A stretch of DNA of 64,000 nt from Clostridium frigidicarnis (GTDB lineage: Bacteria; Bacillota; Clostridia; Clostridiales; Clostridiaceae): the NCBI RefSeq assembly GCF_900111985.1, contig NZ_FOKI01000009.1, positions 87,667-151,666 of the forward strand, written 5' to 3'. The notes below the pieces were generated by a model. It was given only the letters and a program-made list of their open reading frames with translations. It did not search any database and had not been told where the DNA came from. The position numbers and the translations under genes are program-made. Positions 8,713-17,272 of the stretch are shown here, in pieces (position 1 is the first letter of the stretch; every line of letters starts with the position of its first letter).

Positions 8713-8760
8713 AAGGTTTGCTTGTTTTTTTTAATTAAGCAAACCTTATTTATTATTTAT
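8713..8760 (+). terminator. Hairpin terminator after the lipoprotein gene
   Basis: An 11-bp perfect stem (AAGGTTTGCTT / AAGCAAACCTT) with a 13-nt T-rich loop is followed by an AT/T-rich tail. It is the first strong terminator after 8547; the 165 bases between hold nothing else I can name. Confidence 0.75.
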
Positions 8761-8821
8761 TATTTTTTTGTTTTATATCCTACTTTATATTACCAACACC
8801 CCCTTATAAATACACATAGAT

Positions 8822-8852
8822 TTTACATTTTTCTTTAATTTATGTTATACTT
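8822..8852 (+). promoter_or_regulatory. Probable promoter of the OpuC-like operon
   Basis: TTTACA and TGTTATACT are separated by about 18 bases, giving a sigma-A-like promoter with an extended -10. It sits 55 bases before the TTG start of the ATPase gene. No riboswitch-like structure is evident between them. Confidence 0.5.
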
Positions 8853-8907
8853 AGTTACATGACTTTCATTTTTGTGAAAAGTTTTTTTATTATAAGGAGG
8901 TTTTTTG

Positions 8908-10041
8908 TTGATAGAATTTAAAAATGTTACAAAAAAAATTGGTTCAAAAACTATCTTGAAAGATATTAATTTAAAAATAGAAAAGGGAAATCTTATCGTT
9001 TTAATAGGATCAAGTGGCTGTGGTAAAACTACTACCTTAAAAATGATTAATAAACTTATTTCTCCTACTTCTGGTGAAATATACATAAATTCCAAACCCA
9101 TTTCTAAGGAAAATACCATAAATCTTCGTCGCAGCATAGGATATGTAATTCAAAGTACAGGCCTTTTCCCTCATATGACAATACGAGAAAACATTTCTCT
9201 TATTCCAAAATTAAAAAATGAGTCTTCGGAAGATATAAATAAAAAAACATACGACCTATTGAATATGGTGGGTTTATCACCTGAAGAATATTTAGATAAA
9301 TATCCCAGCCAACTTAGCGGTGGACAACAACAAAGAGTCGGAGTAGCTAGAGCCTTTGCAACCGATGCCGAGATAATATTAATGGATGAGCCTTTTAGTG
9401 CTTTAGATCCAATAACCCGTGCTTCCCTTCAAGAAGAATTATTCAGTCTTCAACAAGAACTAGCGAAAACCATAATTTTTGTCACTCATGATATGAATGA
9501 AGCAATAAAACTTGCTGACAAAATATGCATAATGGACAATGGCGCCATTGCTCAATACGACACTCCTGAGAATATCTTAAGAAATCCCGTTAATGACTTT
9601 GTTGTTGACTTCATAGGAACTAATAGAATTTGGGCAAACCCAGAATTTATCAAGGCATCTGATATTATGATTAATACGCCTATATGTGTTTCTCCATCTA
9701 GAACTATTTTACAAGCCATTGAAATTATGAGATCACATAAAGTAGATAGTCTACTAGTTACAGATAAAAGCAATACTTTAATAGGTCTTGTTACACTAAA
9801 AGATATAAGAAGATCTCTTGATAAAGAAACTAAACTTTCAGCAATTATGGAAAACAAAGTTTTAACAGTCTTGGAAGATGATAATATTGTTAAAATATTA
9901 GAGTTAATAAATGAATTCTCCTTTGGTTATGTACCTGTTGTAACTAAAAACAATAAATTAGCTGGTCTTGTAACTAGAAGTAGTTTGATTTCGGTTTTAA
10001 GTGAGCAATTTTTAGATACGGAGGTACAGGATAATGATTAG
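8908..10041 (+). CDS. ABC transporter ATPase with CBS domains (OpuCA/EgtV type)
   Basis: The ATP-binding subunit of a quaternary-ammonium or related ABC importer. Walker A GSSGCGKTTT (about residues 33-42), signature LSGGQQQRV (about 135-143), Walker B IILMDEPF and the switch histidine VTHD are all present. Two CBS domains fill the C-terminal third (about 255-370), as in OpuCA/ProV proteins, where they sense ionic strength or nucleotides. Two TTG codons compete as start; TTG 8908 is 7 nt from AGGAGG and is preferred over TTG 8905. The stop overlaps the next gene by 8 nt, so the two are translationally coupled. Confidence 0.9.
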   Translation: MIEFKNVTKKIGSKTILKDINLKIEKGNLIVLIGSSGCGKTTTLKMINKLISPTSGEIYINSKPISKENTINLRRSIGYVIQSTGLFPHMTIRENISLIPKLKNESSEDINKKTYDLLNMVGLSPEEYLDKYPSQLSGGQQQRVGVARAFATDAEIILMDEPFSALDPITRASLQEELFSLQQELAKTIIFVTHDMNEAIKLADKICIMDNGAIAQYDTPENILRNPVNDFVVDFIGTNRIWANPEFIKASDIMINTPICVSPSRTILQAIEIMRSHKVDSLLVTDKSNTLIGLVTLKDIRRSLDKETKLSAIMENKVLTVLEDDNIVKILELINEFSFGYVPVVTKNNKLAGLVTRSSLISVLSEQFLDTEVQDND

Positions 10042-11584
10042 TTTTTTTGAATTCATAATTTCCAGAAAAGAGCAAATTTTAGAACTTTTCTTCCAACATA
10101 TATATCTTACTTTTGTTGCAATTTTCATTGCCATCTTAATTGGTATACCAATAGGAATATTAATAACCAAAACTAAATCTTTACGAAAACCAGTTTTAGG
10201 GTTTATAAATTTAATGCAAGCTGTACCTTCTATGGCACTTCTTGGTTTATTAATTCCTATATTAGGTATTGGTGGTGTTCCTGCAATCACTATGGTAGTT
10301 TTATATTCACTACTGCCTATAGTAAAAAACACATATACTGGTCTTTCAAACATAAATGAAAATGTATTAGAGTCTGCTCGTGGAATGGGACTTACTAGTA
10401 ACCAAACTCTTAGATTAATTAAATTGCCACTAGCATTACCCCTAATTATGTCTGGTGTTAGAATCTCAGCTGTTACATCAGTTGGTCTTATGACATTAGC
10501 TGCTTTTATAGGAGCTGGTGGACTTGGATACCTAGTTTTCTCTGGTATTCAAACAGTTAATAATAACATGATTCTAGCAGGTGCTATTCCCTCTTGTATA
10601 TTGGCACTGTTAATTGATTATCTTTTTGGAAAGATAGAAGTTATGGTTACTCCTAGAGGACTAAATCCCCAACAGAAAAAATCAAAATCTACTGGAGTTA
10701 AAGTAGTTCTAAGTATTATTCTATTAACCTTCCTTGTAACTTCTTTTTTAAGTTTTATAAAACCTAAAAAAGATACTATTGTTGTTGGTTCAAAAAACTT
10801 TTCAGAACAATTGGTACTTGGAAATATGGTTTCAGATTTAATTGAAGAATATACAGATTTTCGTGTAGATAGAAAGTTAAACTTAGGAGGCAGTTCTATA
10901 GGAATAGCTGCTATGAAATCTGGTGAAATAGATGTTTTTGTTGACTATGTTGGAACTCTTCTTATAAATGTATTAGAAGAACCGGTTATCAAAAATCCAG
11001 ATAAAGCTTATCTTAAAGCAAAGGAATTAATGGAAGCTAAATATAAAATTACATTACTTGAGCCACTAGGATTTAATAATACCTATACTCTAGCAATGAA
11101 ACCAGAAACTGCAGATAAATATAATATAAAAACAATATCTGATTTATCAAAAGTAAGTAAAGATTTTGTTTTTAGCCCAACTTTAGAATTTGAAAATAGA
11201 GAAGATGGATTTATTGGTCTGTCTAAAGATTATAATTTAAAATTTAAAAATGTTGCTGCCATGGATGGTAGTCTTAGATATTCAGCTTTAAAGAATGATA
11301 AATGCCAAGTAGTAGACGCCTTTTCTACGGATGGACTTTTAAAATCATTTAATTTAAAAGTTTTAGAAGATGATAGAAGCTTCTTTCCACCTTATCATGC
11401 TGTTCCCCTTGTAAGAGAGGAAATCTTAGAAAAACATCCTGAACTTAAAGATGTATTAAATAAATTAGAGGGTGTTATTACTAATGAAGTAATGACAAAT
11501 CTTAACTATAAAGTAGATGAGTTAGGTGAAGCTCCTGAAGCTGTAGCTAAAGAGTTTTTACAATCACAAAATTTAGTTGAATAA
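10034..11584 (+). CDS. Fused permease and substrate-binding protein of OpuC/EgtU type
   Basis: Residues 1 to about 215 form an inner-membrane permease with 5-6 transmembrane helices and the EAA-like loop (ESARGMGLTSNQTLRLIKLPLALP). From about 245 to the C-terminus is an OpuAC-type binding domain (VVGSKNFSEQ, LGGSSIGIAAMKSGEIDVFVDYVGT) that would sit outside the membrane. Permease-binding-protein fusions of this size carry glycine betaine, carnitine or choline, and in some Gram-positives the related EgtU carries ergothioneine. I cannot choose between these from sequence. GGAGG precedes the ATG and the gene overlaps the ATPase gene by 8 nt. It forms a complete two-gene importer. Confidence 0.88.
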   Translation: MISFFEFIISRKEQILELFFQHIYLTFVAIFIAILIGIPIGILITKTKSLRKPVLGFINLMQAVPSMALLGLLIPILGIGGVPAITMVVLYSLLPIVKNTYTGLSNINENVLESARGMGLTSNQTLRLIKLPLALPLIMSGVRISAVTSVGLMTLAAFIGAGGLGYLVFSGIQTVNNNMILAGAIPSCILALLIDYLFGKIEVMVTPRGLNPQQKKSKSTGVKVVLSIILLTFLVTSFLSFIKPKKDTIVVGSKNFSEQLVLGNMVSDLIEEYTDFRVDRKLNLGGSSIGIAAMKSGEIDVFVDYVGTLLINVLEEPVIKNPDKAYLKAKELMEAKYKITLLEPLGFNNTYTLAMKPETADKYNIKTISDLSKVSKDFVFSPTLEFENREDGFIGLSKDYNLKFKNVAAMDGSLRYSALKNDKCQVVDAFSTDGLLKSFNLKVLEDDRSFFPPYHAVPLVREEILEKHPELKDVLNKLEGVITNEVMTNLNYKVDELGEAPEAVAKEFLQSQNLVE

Positions 11585-11590
11585 TATATA

Positions 11591-11636
11591 AAAAGGATTT
11601 AGTGTAATATGTTTACTACACTAAATCCTTTTATTT
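11591..11636. terminator. Terminator between convergent transporter and response-regulator genes
   Basis: A perfect 16-bp stem (AAAAGGATTTAGTGTA and its complement) with a 10-nt loop is followed by ATTTTG on the plus strand. It ends the OpuC-like operon just after 11584 and could also serve the minus-strand regulator gene at 11750. Confidence 0.85.
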
Positions 11637-11749
11637 TGTCTTCTACTTTATATTTTTAGTTATCTATATTAAAATTCTCTTTATACTACAGATTTGTTAT
11701 ATATCTTTATTACACAACTTTATAACTTTCAACTTGCACTAATTTAATC

Positions 11750-13243
11750 TTATAAATTTATATTATAATTGCTTGGTGTACATCCTGTGTACTTTTTAAA
11801 ATTCAATGTGAACTGTCTATAATCTCCATATCCTACTTCTTTAGCTATTGATACTATGGAATTCCCCTTTTTAAGAAGTTCAATAGATTTTTCTATTCTA
11901 AGTTTTCTTATATATTCAGTAAAACCCATTCCAAGATTCTGTTTAATGCCTCTACTTAAATAACTTTCATTTAAATAAACTTCTTTTGCAACACTTTTCA
12001 AAGAGATATTTTCATTATAATTATTTTTTATATAAATTATAGCTCTTTCCATACTACTATCTTCTAATTTCCCTTTATATTCTCTAATTTTATCTATTGA
12101 CATATTTATTTGTTCCATAAAGTTACTTTCTAATTCATATATACTACTTAGGTTTGATACTATATCAACTTCACCAATGCCCTCTAAAGATATATCTAAG
12201 GACTTAAGTCCATTTTTTAAATTTACAATTGTTTTTACAATGAAACTTACAATTATGCCTTTCTCAACTCTGTTATTTACAAAGTATTTAAAAAGCTTAT
12301 TACATTGTTTTCTTGCCTCTGAACTTTCTCCTTTTAATATTAAATCTATTATATTTATAGCAAAGTCTTCAATATATTTTATATCATAATTACATTTATA
12401 TATGTCTATTTTTTCATTAATAACAATACCTTTTCCTTTATAAAATGATTCATTTAAAAGTTGTTTTGCCTCTTTATAAAGTTCTCTAACTTTATTTATA
12501 TTATTTATTTCCGTAATACTTATAGTTATTGTACAATTGAACTTTTTCTTTACCGCATCTATAAGATTCTTAAAATCTTCCTCTTTATTATCCTTAATCA
12601 TTACAAGAGTTCTATAGATATGAACTTGGGATATATTATAACATCCTCTCATATTTTCACTTATCCACTTATCTATAAATGAATTTATTTTTATATATTC
12701 ACTTTCTTCCTTAGATTTCAAATCTGTTTCAAAATCATCATTATTTATTAAGGCTAAGGCTACCCTATCCTCTTCTTTAAAAAAATCTTTTATTTTTTCA
12801 ATTTCCTCTTCTCCTCTTAAAATTCCAATAAGCTTTTTTTCTTTAGCAAATAAAGATGTTTCTTTATCCTTTATTATACTTTCAGTGCATTTTTCTATAG
12901 CAGACTTTAACTCATCTATATCTACTGGCTTTAAAAGAAAATCTAAAGCATTTATCTTTATTGCTCCTCTTGCATAATTAAAATCATCATAACCTGTTAT
13001 AACAATGAATTTTGTATGTGGATTTTTCGCTCTAATGTTTTTTGCCATTTCTAAACCGTCCATCTCTGGCATATTTATATCTGTTATTATTATTTCTGGT
13101 TTTTCACTTATAGCAATATCTATAGCATCATATGCATTATCAGCTTCTCCACATACCTCACATCCAAAATCCTTCCATGGAATCACCTTACTAATACCTT
13201 TTCTTGAATAAAATTCATCATCAACTATTAATACCTTAATCAT
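11750..13243 (-). CDS. YesN-type response regulator with AraC DNA-binding domain
   Basis: A transcription factor of 497 aa. The N-terminal REC domain has the acidic pair in VDDE (residues 8-9), phospho-acceptor D55 in IITDINMPEMDG and the conserved Lys in LLKPVD. A central region of about 250 residues has no named fold. The C-terminal 100 residues are an AraC/XylS double helix-turn-helix (SLKSVAKEVYLNESYLSR ... VGYGDYRQF). Start at ATG 13243, which overlaps the sensor-kinase stop by 8 nt and has AAGGAG upstream; a longer frame exists but lacks a site. It is probably activated by the adjacent YesM-type kinase to control the neighbouring ABC importer. Confidence 0.9.
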   Translation of the reverse strand: MIKVLIVDDEFYSRKGISKVIPWKDFGCEVCGEADNAYDAIDIAISEKPEIIITDINMPEMDGLEMAKNIRAKNPHTKFIVITGYDDFNYARGAIKINALDFLLKPVDIDELKSAIEKCTESIIKDKETSLFAKEKKLIGILRGEEEIEKIKDFFKEEDRVALALINNDDFETDLKSKEESEYIKINSFIDKWISENMRGCYNISQVHIYRTLVMIKDNKEEDFKNLIDAVKKKFNCTITISITEINNINKVRELYKEAKQLLNESFYKGKGIVINEKIDIYKCNYDIKYIEDFAINIIDLILKGESSEARKQCNKLFKYFVNNRVEKGIIVSFIVKTIVNLKNGLKSLDISLEGIGEVDIVSNLSSIYELESNFMEQINMSIDKIREYKGKLEDSSMERAIIYIKNNYNENISLKSVAKEVYLNESYLSRGIKQNLGMGFTEYIRKLRIEKSIELLKKGNSIVSIAKEVGYGDYRQFTLNFKKYTGCTPSNYNINL

Positions 13244-14987
13244 TATGGACACTCTCCTTCTTAGGAATAACAACTTGAAATACTGTAAAGCTATTTTCAT
13301 TTTTGTATGTAATACCATAATCGTTTCCATAATAAAGCTTTAATCTTTTATCCACATTAGTTATTCCTATACCTTCTCCTTTGTTTTTGCTATTATTAAT
13401 CCCTACACCATTATCCATTATTTTAAATATTACTTTATCATCTTTCTCATAGGCTCTTATTGTTAGAATCCCCTTGCCTATTTTATTTTCTAGTCCATGT
13501 ACTATTGCATTTTCAACAAGAGGTTGAAGTGTCAATTTTAACATTTCAAGATTTAAAATTTCTTCATTAATTTCTTGGTTAATAATGAATTTATCTCTAT
13601 ATCTATATTTTTGTATTATTAAGTAATTGTTAATCTGTTCTATTTCTTGTTTAACACTTACTGTATCCACATTATTTTTAACACTATACCTAAAAAACTT
13701 AGCTAATGCCCCAGTAGCTTCTATTACTGCATGGTTCTCCTCAAGACTTGCCATCCATTTTATAGAGTTCAATGCATTATATAAAAAATGCGGATTAACT
13801 TGAGATTTCAAAGCCTTAAACTCTGCCTGTTGTACAAGAAGCTCCTTTTTAAAGTCTTCATCAATAAGCCTATTTATTTCCGTTATCATATCATTAAAAC
13901 CATGTGCCAGTTCCCCTATTTCATCTTTACAATCACATTCCATATATACATTCCTATCTCCATTTTCAACTTTTCTCATTAGACTTGTCATATCTCCAAT
14001 AGGTTTTGCTATTTTTTTAGAATACTTTAATGCTAAAATTATAGAAATAAGCGCCACTATTAAGCTAAGTGTTATAAAAAATTTCATGTTTTTAAAACCC
14101 TCAGTAAAGAAGTAGCTTTTAGGAGTTATCTGGATAACTTTTATTTTTGTGTTTTTAGCTGTGGTATAATAACATTTAAAATCTGTTTTATCAAAGGTTA
14201 AATCCAAGGAACCCTTATCATTCTTTACCCTATTTAAAAAACTATTTTCAAACATAAAGCCTGTACCATTTTTCTGCGTTTTATCTGTAATTATATATCC
14301 AAGTTCATCTACTAAGATTACGTTTGCATCTTTTATAAAGGATATACTATTAAATATATCATCAAAGTAATAATCATAAACATCAGCTATTACAAAACCT
14401 ATAACTTCCTTTGTATTTTTATCTGTAATAGTTTTTCCAATGGCCATAACAGTGTCCTTTGATTGAGCCCCTTCTACCCTTCTATGTATTTTAGTGATTA
14501 CCTCTCCCTCATTTCTCATTAATCTTTCATATAAATCTCCTCTTTCATCACTATAAATTGGAGAATAATAGTTTGTAGTTGAAAATCTACTTTTTTTATC
14601 TAAATTTACAATATGTAATGGGATCTCCACAGATTGAGTTGCCATAATGGCTCTTGTTATTTTATACAACTCTTGAGTATCATCAAATTTATATTCCTTT
14701 TCATCATTATATTTTTCATTAGCCATAATTTCCTGAACTTCTAAATTATCAGCTATAAAGCCTACCATTTTTTTATATGTATTTAAGTTATTATCAATAA
14801 GATCTGCAGCCATATCTATATTACTTTCCGTATAATTTTTTATATTTTCTTCAGTTGAAGATATTATGAACATGGTTTCATAAATCCATAAAGAAAGCAG
14901 TGGTATTATTCCTACGATAAAAAACCCTGCCAATAGTTTTTGTTTAAAATTCATATTTATTTTAATAATCTCATCTCCTACATTCAA
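13236..14987 (-). CDS. YesM-type sensor histidine kinase
   Basis: A membrane kinase with one helix at about residues 16-36, a large extracellular sensing region, a second helix at about 300-322, HAMP (about 325-375), the His_kinase/LytS motif with NPHFLYNALN (His near 400), and an HATPase domain with DNGVGI and GEGIGITN. This is the usual YesM layout for sugar or anion uptake control. The frame opens at TTG 14987, but no site supports it. A GGAGATGAG lies inside codons 4-6, and the first ATG (14954) is about 20 nt from it, so the true start is uncertain. It pairs with the overlapping response regulator. Confidence 0.88.
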   Translation of the reverse strand: MNVGDEIIKINMNFKQKLLAGFFIVGIIPLLSLWIYETMFIISSTEENIKNYTESNIDMAADLIDNNLNTYKKMVGFIADNLEVQEIMANEKYNDEKEYKFDDTQELYKITRAIMATQSVEIPLHIVNLDKKSRFSTTNYYSPIYSDERGDLYERLMRNEGEVITKIHRRVEGAQSKDTVMAIGKTITDKNTKEVIGFVIADVYDYYFDDIFNSISFIKDANVILVDELGYIITDKTQKNGTGFMFENSFLNRVKNDKGSLDLTFDKTDFKCYYTTAKNTKIKVIQITPKSYFFTEGFKNMKFFITLSLIVALISIILALKYSKKIAKPIGDMTSLMRKVENGDRNVYMECDCKDEIGELAHGFNDMITEINRLIDEDFKKELLVQQAEFKALKSQVNPHFLYNALNSIKWMASLEENHAVIEATGALAKFFRYSVKNNVDTVSVKQEIEQINNYLIIQKYRYRDKFIINQEINEEILNLEMLKLTLQPLVENAIVHGLENKIGKGILTIRAYEKDDKVIFKIMDNGVGINNSKNKGEGIGITNVDKRLKLYYGNDYGITYKNENSFTVFQVVIPKKESVHND

Positions 14988-15094
14988 TATAACTTTTTTG
15001 AAGCAAGCCTTAACTTAATATGAAGTTTTTTTAAACTTTTAATGAAAACTTTTACCTTAATACATATTATATCAACTATTTTAGAAACTCACAA

Positions 15095-15165
15095 ACAAGA
15101 AATTCATCAAAAAGAGAAACGAGAGGGCTAAGCAACACATACTTAGCCCTCTCTTTAGATAATTT
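15095..15165 (-). terminator. 'GGGCTAAG' dispersed element with terminator-like hairpin
   Basis: A perfect 12-bp stem (GAGAGGGCTAAG / CTTAGCCCTCTC, 15121-15153) with a 9-nt loop is followed on the minus strand by GTTTCTCTTTTTG, so it can end transcription from the mgtC/ABC operon. The same sequence family recurs at 29311-29356 (left half only) and at 34791-34945 (longer, with about 85 bases inside the loop). Confidence 0.6.
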
Positions 15166-15269
15166 TTTATATTTTGTCACCTATCACTCAAATAAGTTCT
15201 ATTGTTATAGATATATGTAGTAAAAAAAGAAGCTACAATTATGTTTTAAGGTAACTTATACTTTGCATA

Positions 15270-15411
15270 TTCAAAAAAATAACAAGTCAGTATGCTAGTC
15301 TATTTAGTTTCATACTACATCAGTAATATTAACCCATAGGCTTATGCTATGAACTAATACCACATCCTTGTCTGCCATGAAATATACATCACATCTTTGA
15401 CTTGTTATTTT
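15270..15411. repeat. Palindromic dispersed element, copy A (about 142 bp)
   Basis: The element begins TTCAAAAAAATAACAAGTC and ends GACTTGTTATTTTC, so its termini are inverted repeats. Most of it matches, in reverse orientation, the element at 27563-27708, including CAGTATGCTAGTCTATTT and CTATGCTATGAACTAATA. No coding frame runs through it. It lies between mgtC and the sensor-kinase gene and looks like a MITE or large hairpin. Confidence 0.8.
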
Positions 15412-15464
15412 CCTTCATGTCCTTAAAACAATCATTGTAACTCTTTATATTCTTGTAGTAGGGA

Positions 15465-16169
15465 CTACTCTAACACCTCATATATTTTTAATATATTTTT
15501 ATCTGTAGCACAACTTAATATGACTTCATTTATCTCTAAAGACTTTGGTACTTTTAAAGTAAATAAACAGCTATTAGATCCATTAACCTCTTGATTATCC
15601 ATATAAAATTCTATATTTTTTACTTTTATCCCTCGTCCATAAATATGCTTTTCAAAAACCTCTATGACCTTATCTCTTTCTATATACTCTATATAGATTT
15701 TTCTCATATCTGTTTTGGAAATAAATTTCATTTCAAAGCGTTTCAACGTTGCCAAAACTATAACTATAGATATACCACCCAATATACTTATTGTGTAATA
15801 TCCTAAACCTATTGCTAGTCCAACACAAGCTACTACCCATAAAGAGGCAGCTGTTGTCAATCCTTTTATAGAACCTTTTGTATGGAGTATTGTCCCTGCA
15901 CCAAGAAAACCTATACCACTAATGACCTGAGCCCCAAGTCTTCCCATATCAATCTTAATAGAATTTGATAAATTTGCATCCTCTGCTATTAAGAGCATTG
16001 ACCTATTTACCATTTCAACTTGTATAAGTGAAATTATAGCTGCACCTAAGGCCACTAGTATATGAGTTCTAAACCCCGCTGGGCTATTAGTATATTCTCT
16101 TTCATATCCTATTACCCCACCTATTATTATTGCCAATGCTAACCTGAATGAGATTTCTTGTAAAGTCAT
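15465..16169 (-). CDS. MgtC/SapB family membrane protein
   Basis: The first 145 residues match MgtC/SapB: an N-terminal amphipathic stretch, GGVIGYERE, the conserved AGFRTHILVALGAA and GRLGAQVISGIGFLGAGTI loops, and four to five hydrophobic segments. A C-terminal soluble domain of about 85 residues (about 150-234) resembles the ACT-like tail of longer MgtC proteins. Family members act in Mg2+ limitation and in modulating phosphate or ATP balance. The gene lies 10 bases beyond the ABC ATPase stop, so it is probably the last gene of that operon. This association is uncommon but plausible for metal or phosphate-linked uptake. Confidence 0.88.
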   Translation of the reverse strand: MTLQEISFRLALAIIIGGVIGYEREYTNSPAGFRTHILVALGAAIISLIQVEMVNRSMLLIAEDANLSNSIKIDMGRLGAQVISGIGFLGAGTILHTKGSIKGLTTAASLWVVACVGLAIGLGYYTISILGGISIVIVLATLKRFEMKFISKTDMRKIYIEYIERDKVIEVFEKHIYGRGIKVKNIEFYMDNQEVNGSNSCLFTLKVPKSLEINEVILSCATDKNILKIYEVLE

Positions 16170-16178
16170 AAAAACCTC

Positions 16179-17252
16179 CTAAATTACATGAATATTATCT
16201 GTGCTAAAGTTAATATAAACTTCCGCTCCTTCTTCATAAACTTTTTTGATTTTAGGATTAAAGTTTTCACATTTTATTTCATCTTCCCCGATTTTTATAG
16301 CATAATCTTGAAAAGCCCCCATAAATGTAGAACTTGTAACTGTTCCTTTAAATAATCCTGCATCTCCTATTTCCATAGCTTCAGGTCTTAATACTATTTT
16401 ACATTCATCTCCAACTGATTTAGACCCACTATATTTAACTGTTAAAATAGTACCTGTAGCATCAATAACAGCTTTTCCATCATTAATTTCTTTTATAGTT
16501 CCGTTTATGAAATTTGCAGTTCCTATGAAATCTGCAACAAATTGTGTAGCTGGGGTATAATAAATTTCTTTTGGAGTTCCCACCTGTTCAACTATTCCTT
16601 TATTCATTATTATTATTCTATCTGATAAACTCATAGCCTCTGATTGGTCATGAGTTACATATATTGCTGTTATACCAACCTTCTTTTGAATCTTTCTTAT
16701 CTCTGTTCTCATATAAACTCTAAGCTTTGCATCTAAATTTGATAAGGGTTCATCAAATAAAAGTACACCTGGTTCCATAACAAGAGCTCTTGCTAGAGCA
16801 ACCCTTTGTTGTTGTCCACCTGATAGTTGGTTTGGATATCTAGTTTCCATACCTTTTAATCCAACTAAATCTATTATAGTTTTAGCTTTTTCCTCTATTT
16901 CACTTTTACTTAATTTCTTAAGCTTTAATCCGTATGCTATATTATCATATATATTTAAATGAGGGAATAAAGCATAGCTTTGGAAAACCATAGAGGTATC
17001 TCTTTTATCTGGAGTTAAATCATTTATTCTATCTCCACCTAAATAAATATCTCCTTCTGTTGGTATCTCAAAACCTGCAACCATTCTAAGAGTTGTAGTT
17101 TTTCCACAACCTGATGGTCCAAGTAGTGTTACAAATTCTCCTGCCTTTATATCTATAGATATGTTATCTACCGCCTTAAAATTACCATTTCCGCTGTGAG
17201 ACACATATATTTTACTTAAATTTTTAATATTAACGCCTTTACTTCTTTGCAT
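16179..17252 (-). CDS. ABC importer ATPase (FbpC/PotA/PhnT type)
   Basis: An ATPase subunit of 357 aa with Walker A GPSGCGKTT (about 46-54), Q-loop VFQSYALFPH, signature LSGGQQQRVALARAL, Walker B VLLFDEPLSNLDA and VTHDQ. A C-terminal TOBE-like domain follows (about 275-357). It energises the permease encoded just upstream. Start at ATG 17252 is chosen because AGGAGTG lies 8 nt before it; the frame extends further upstream into the permease end. Class members carry Fe3+, 2-aminoethylphosphonate or polyamines, and the fused permease next door favours the first two. Confidence 0.88.
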   Translation of the reverse strand: MQRSKGVNIKNLSKIYVSHSGNGNFKAVDNISIDIKAGEFVTLLGPSGCGKTTTLRMVAGFEIPTEGDIYLGGDRINDLTPDKRDTSMVFQSYALFPHLNIYDNIAYGLKLKKLSKSEIEEKAKTIIDLVGLKGMETRYPNQLSGGQQQRVALARALVMEPGVLLFDEPLSNLDAKLRVYMRTEIRKIQKKVGITAIYVTHDQSEAMSLSDRIIIMNKGIVEQVGTPKEIYYTPATQFVADFIGTANFINGTIKEINDGKAVIDATGTILTVKYSGSKSVGDECKIVLRPEAMEIGDAGLFKGTVTSSTFMGAFQDYAIKIGEDEIKCENFNPKIKKVYEEGAEVYINFSTDNIHVI

Positions 17253-17272
17253 CTTTACCACTCCTACCATAT

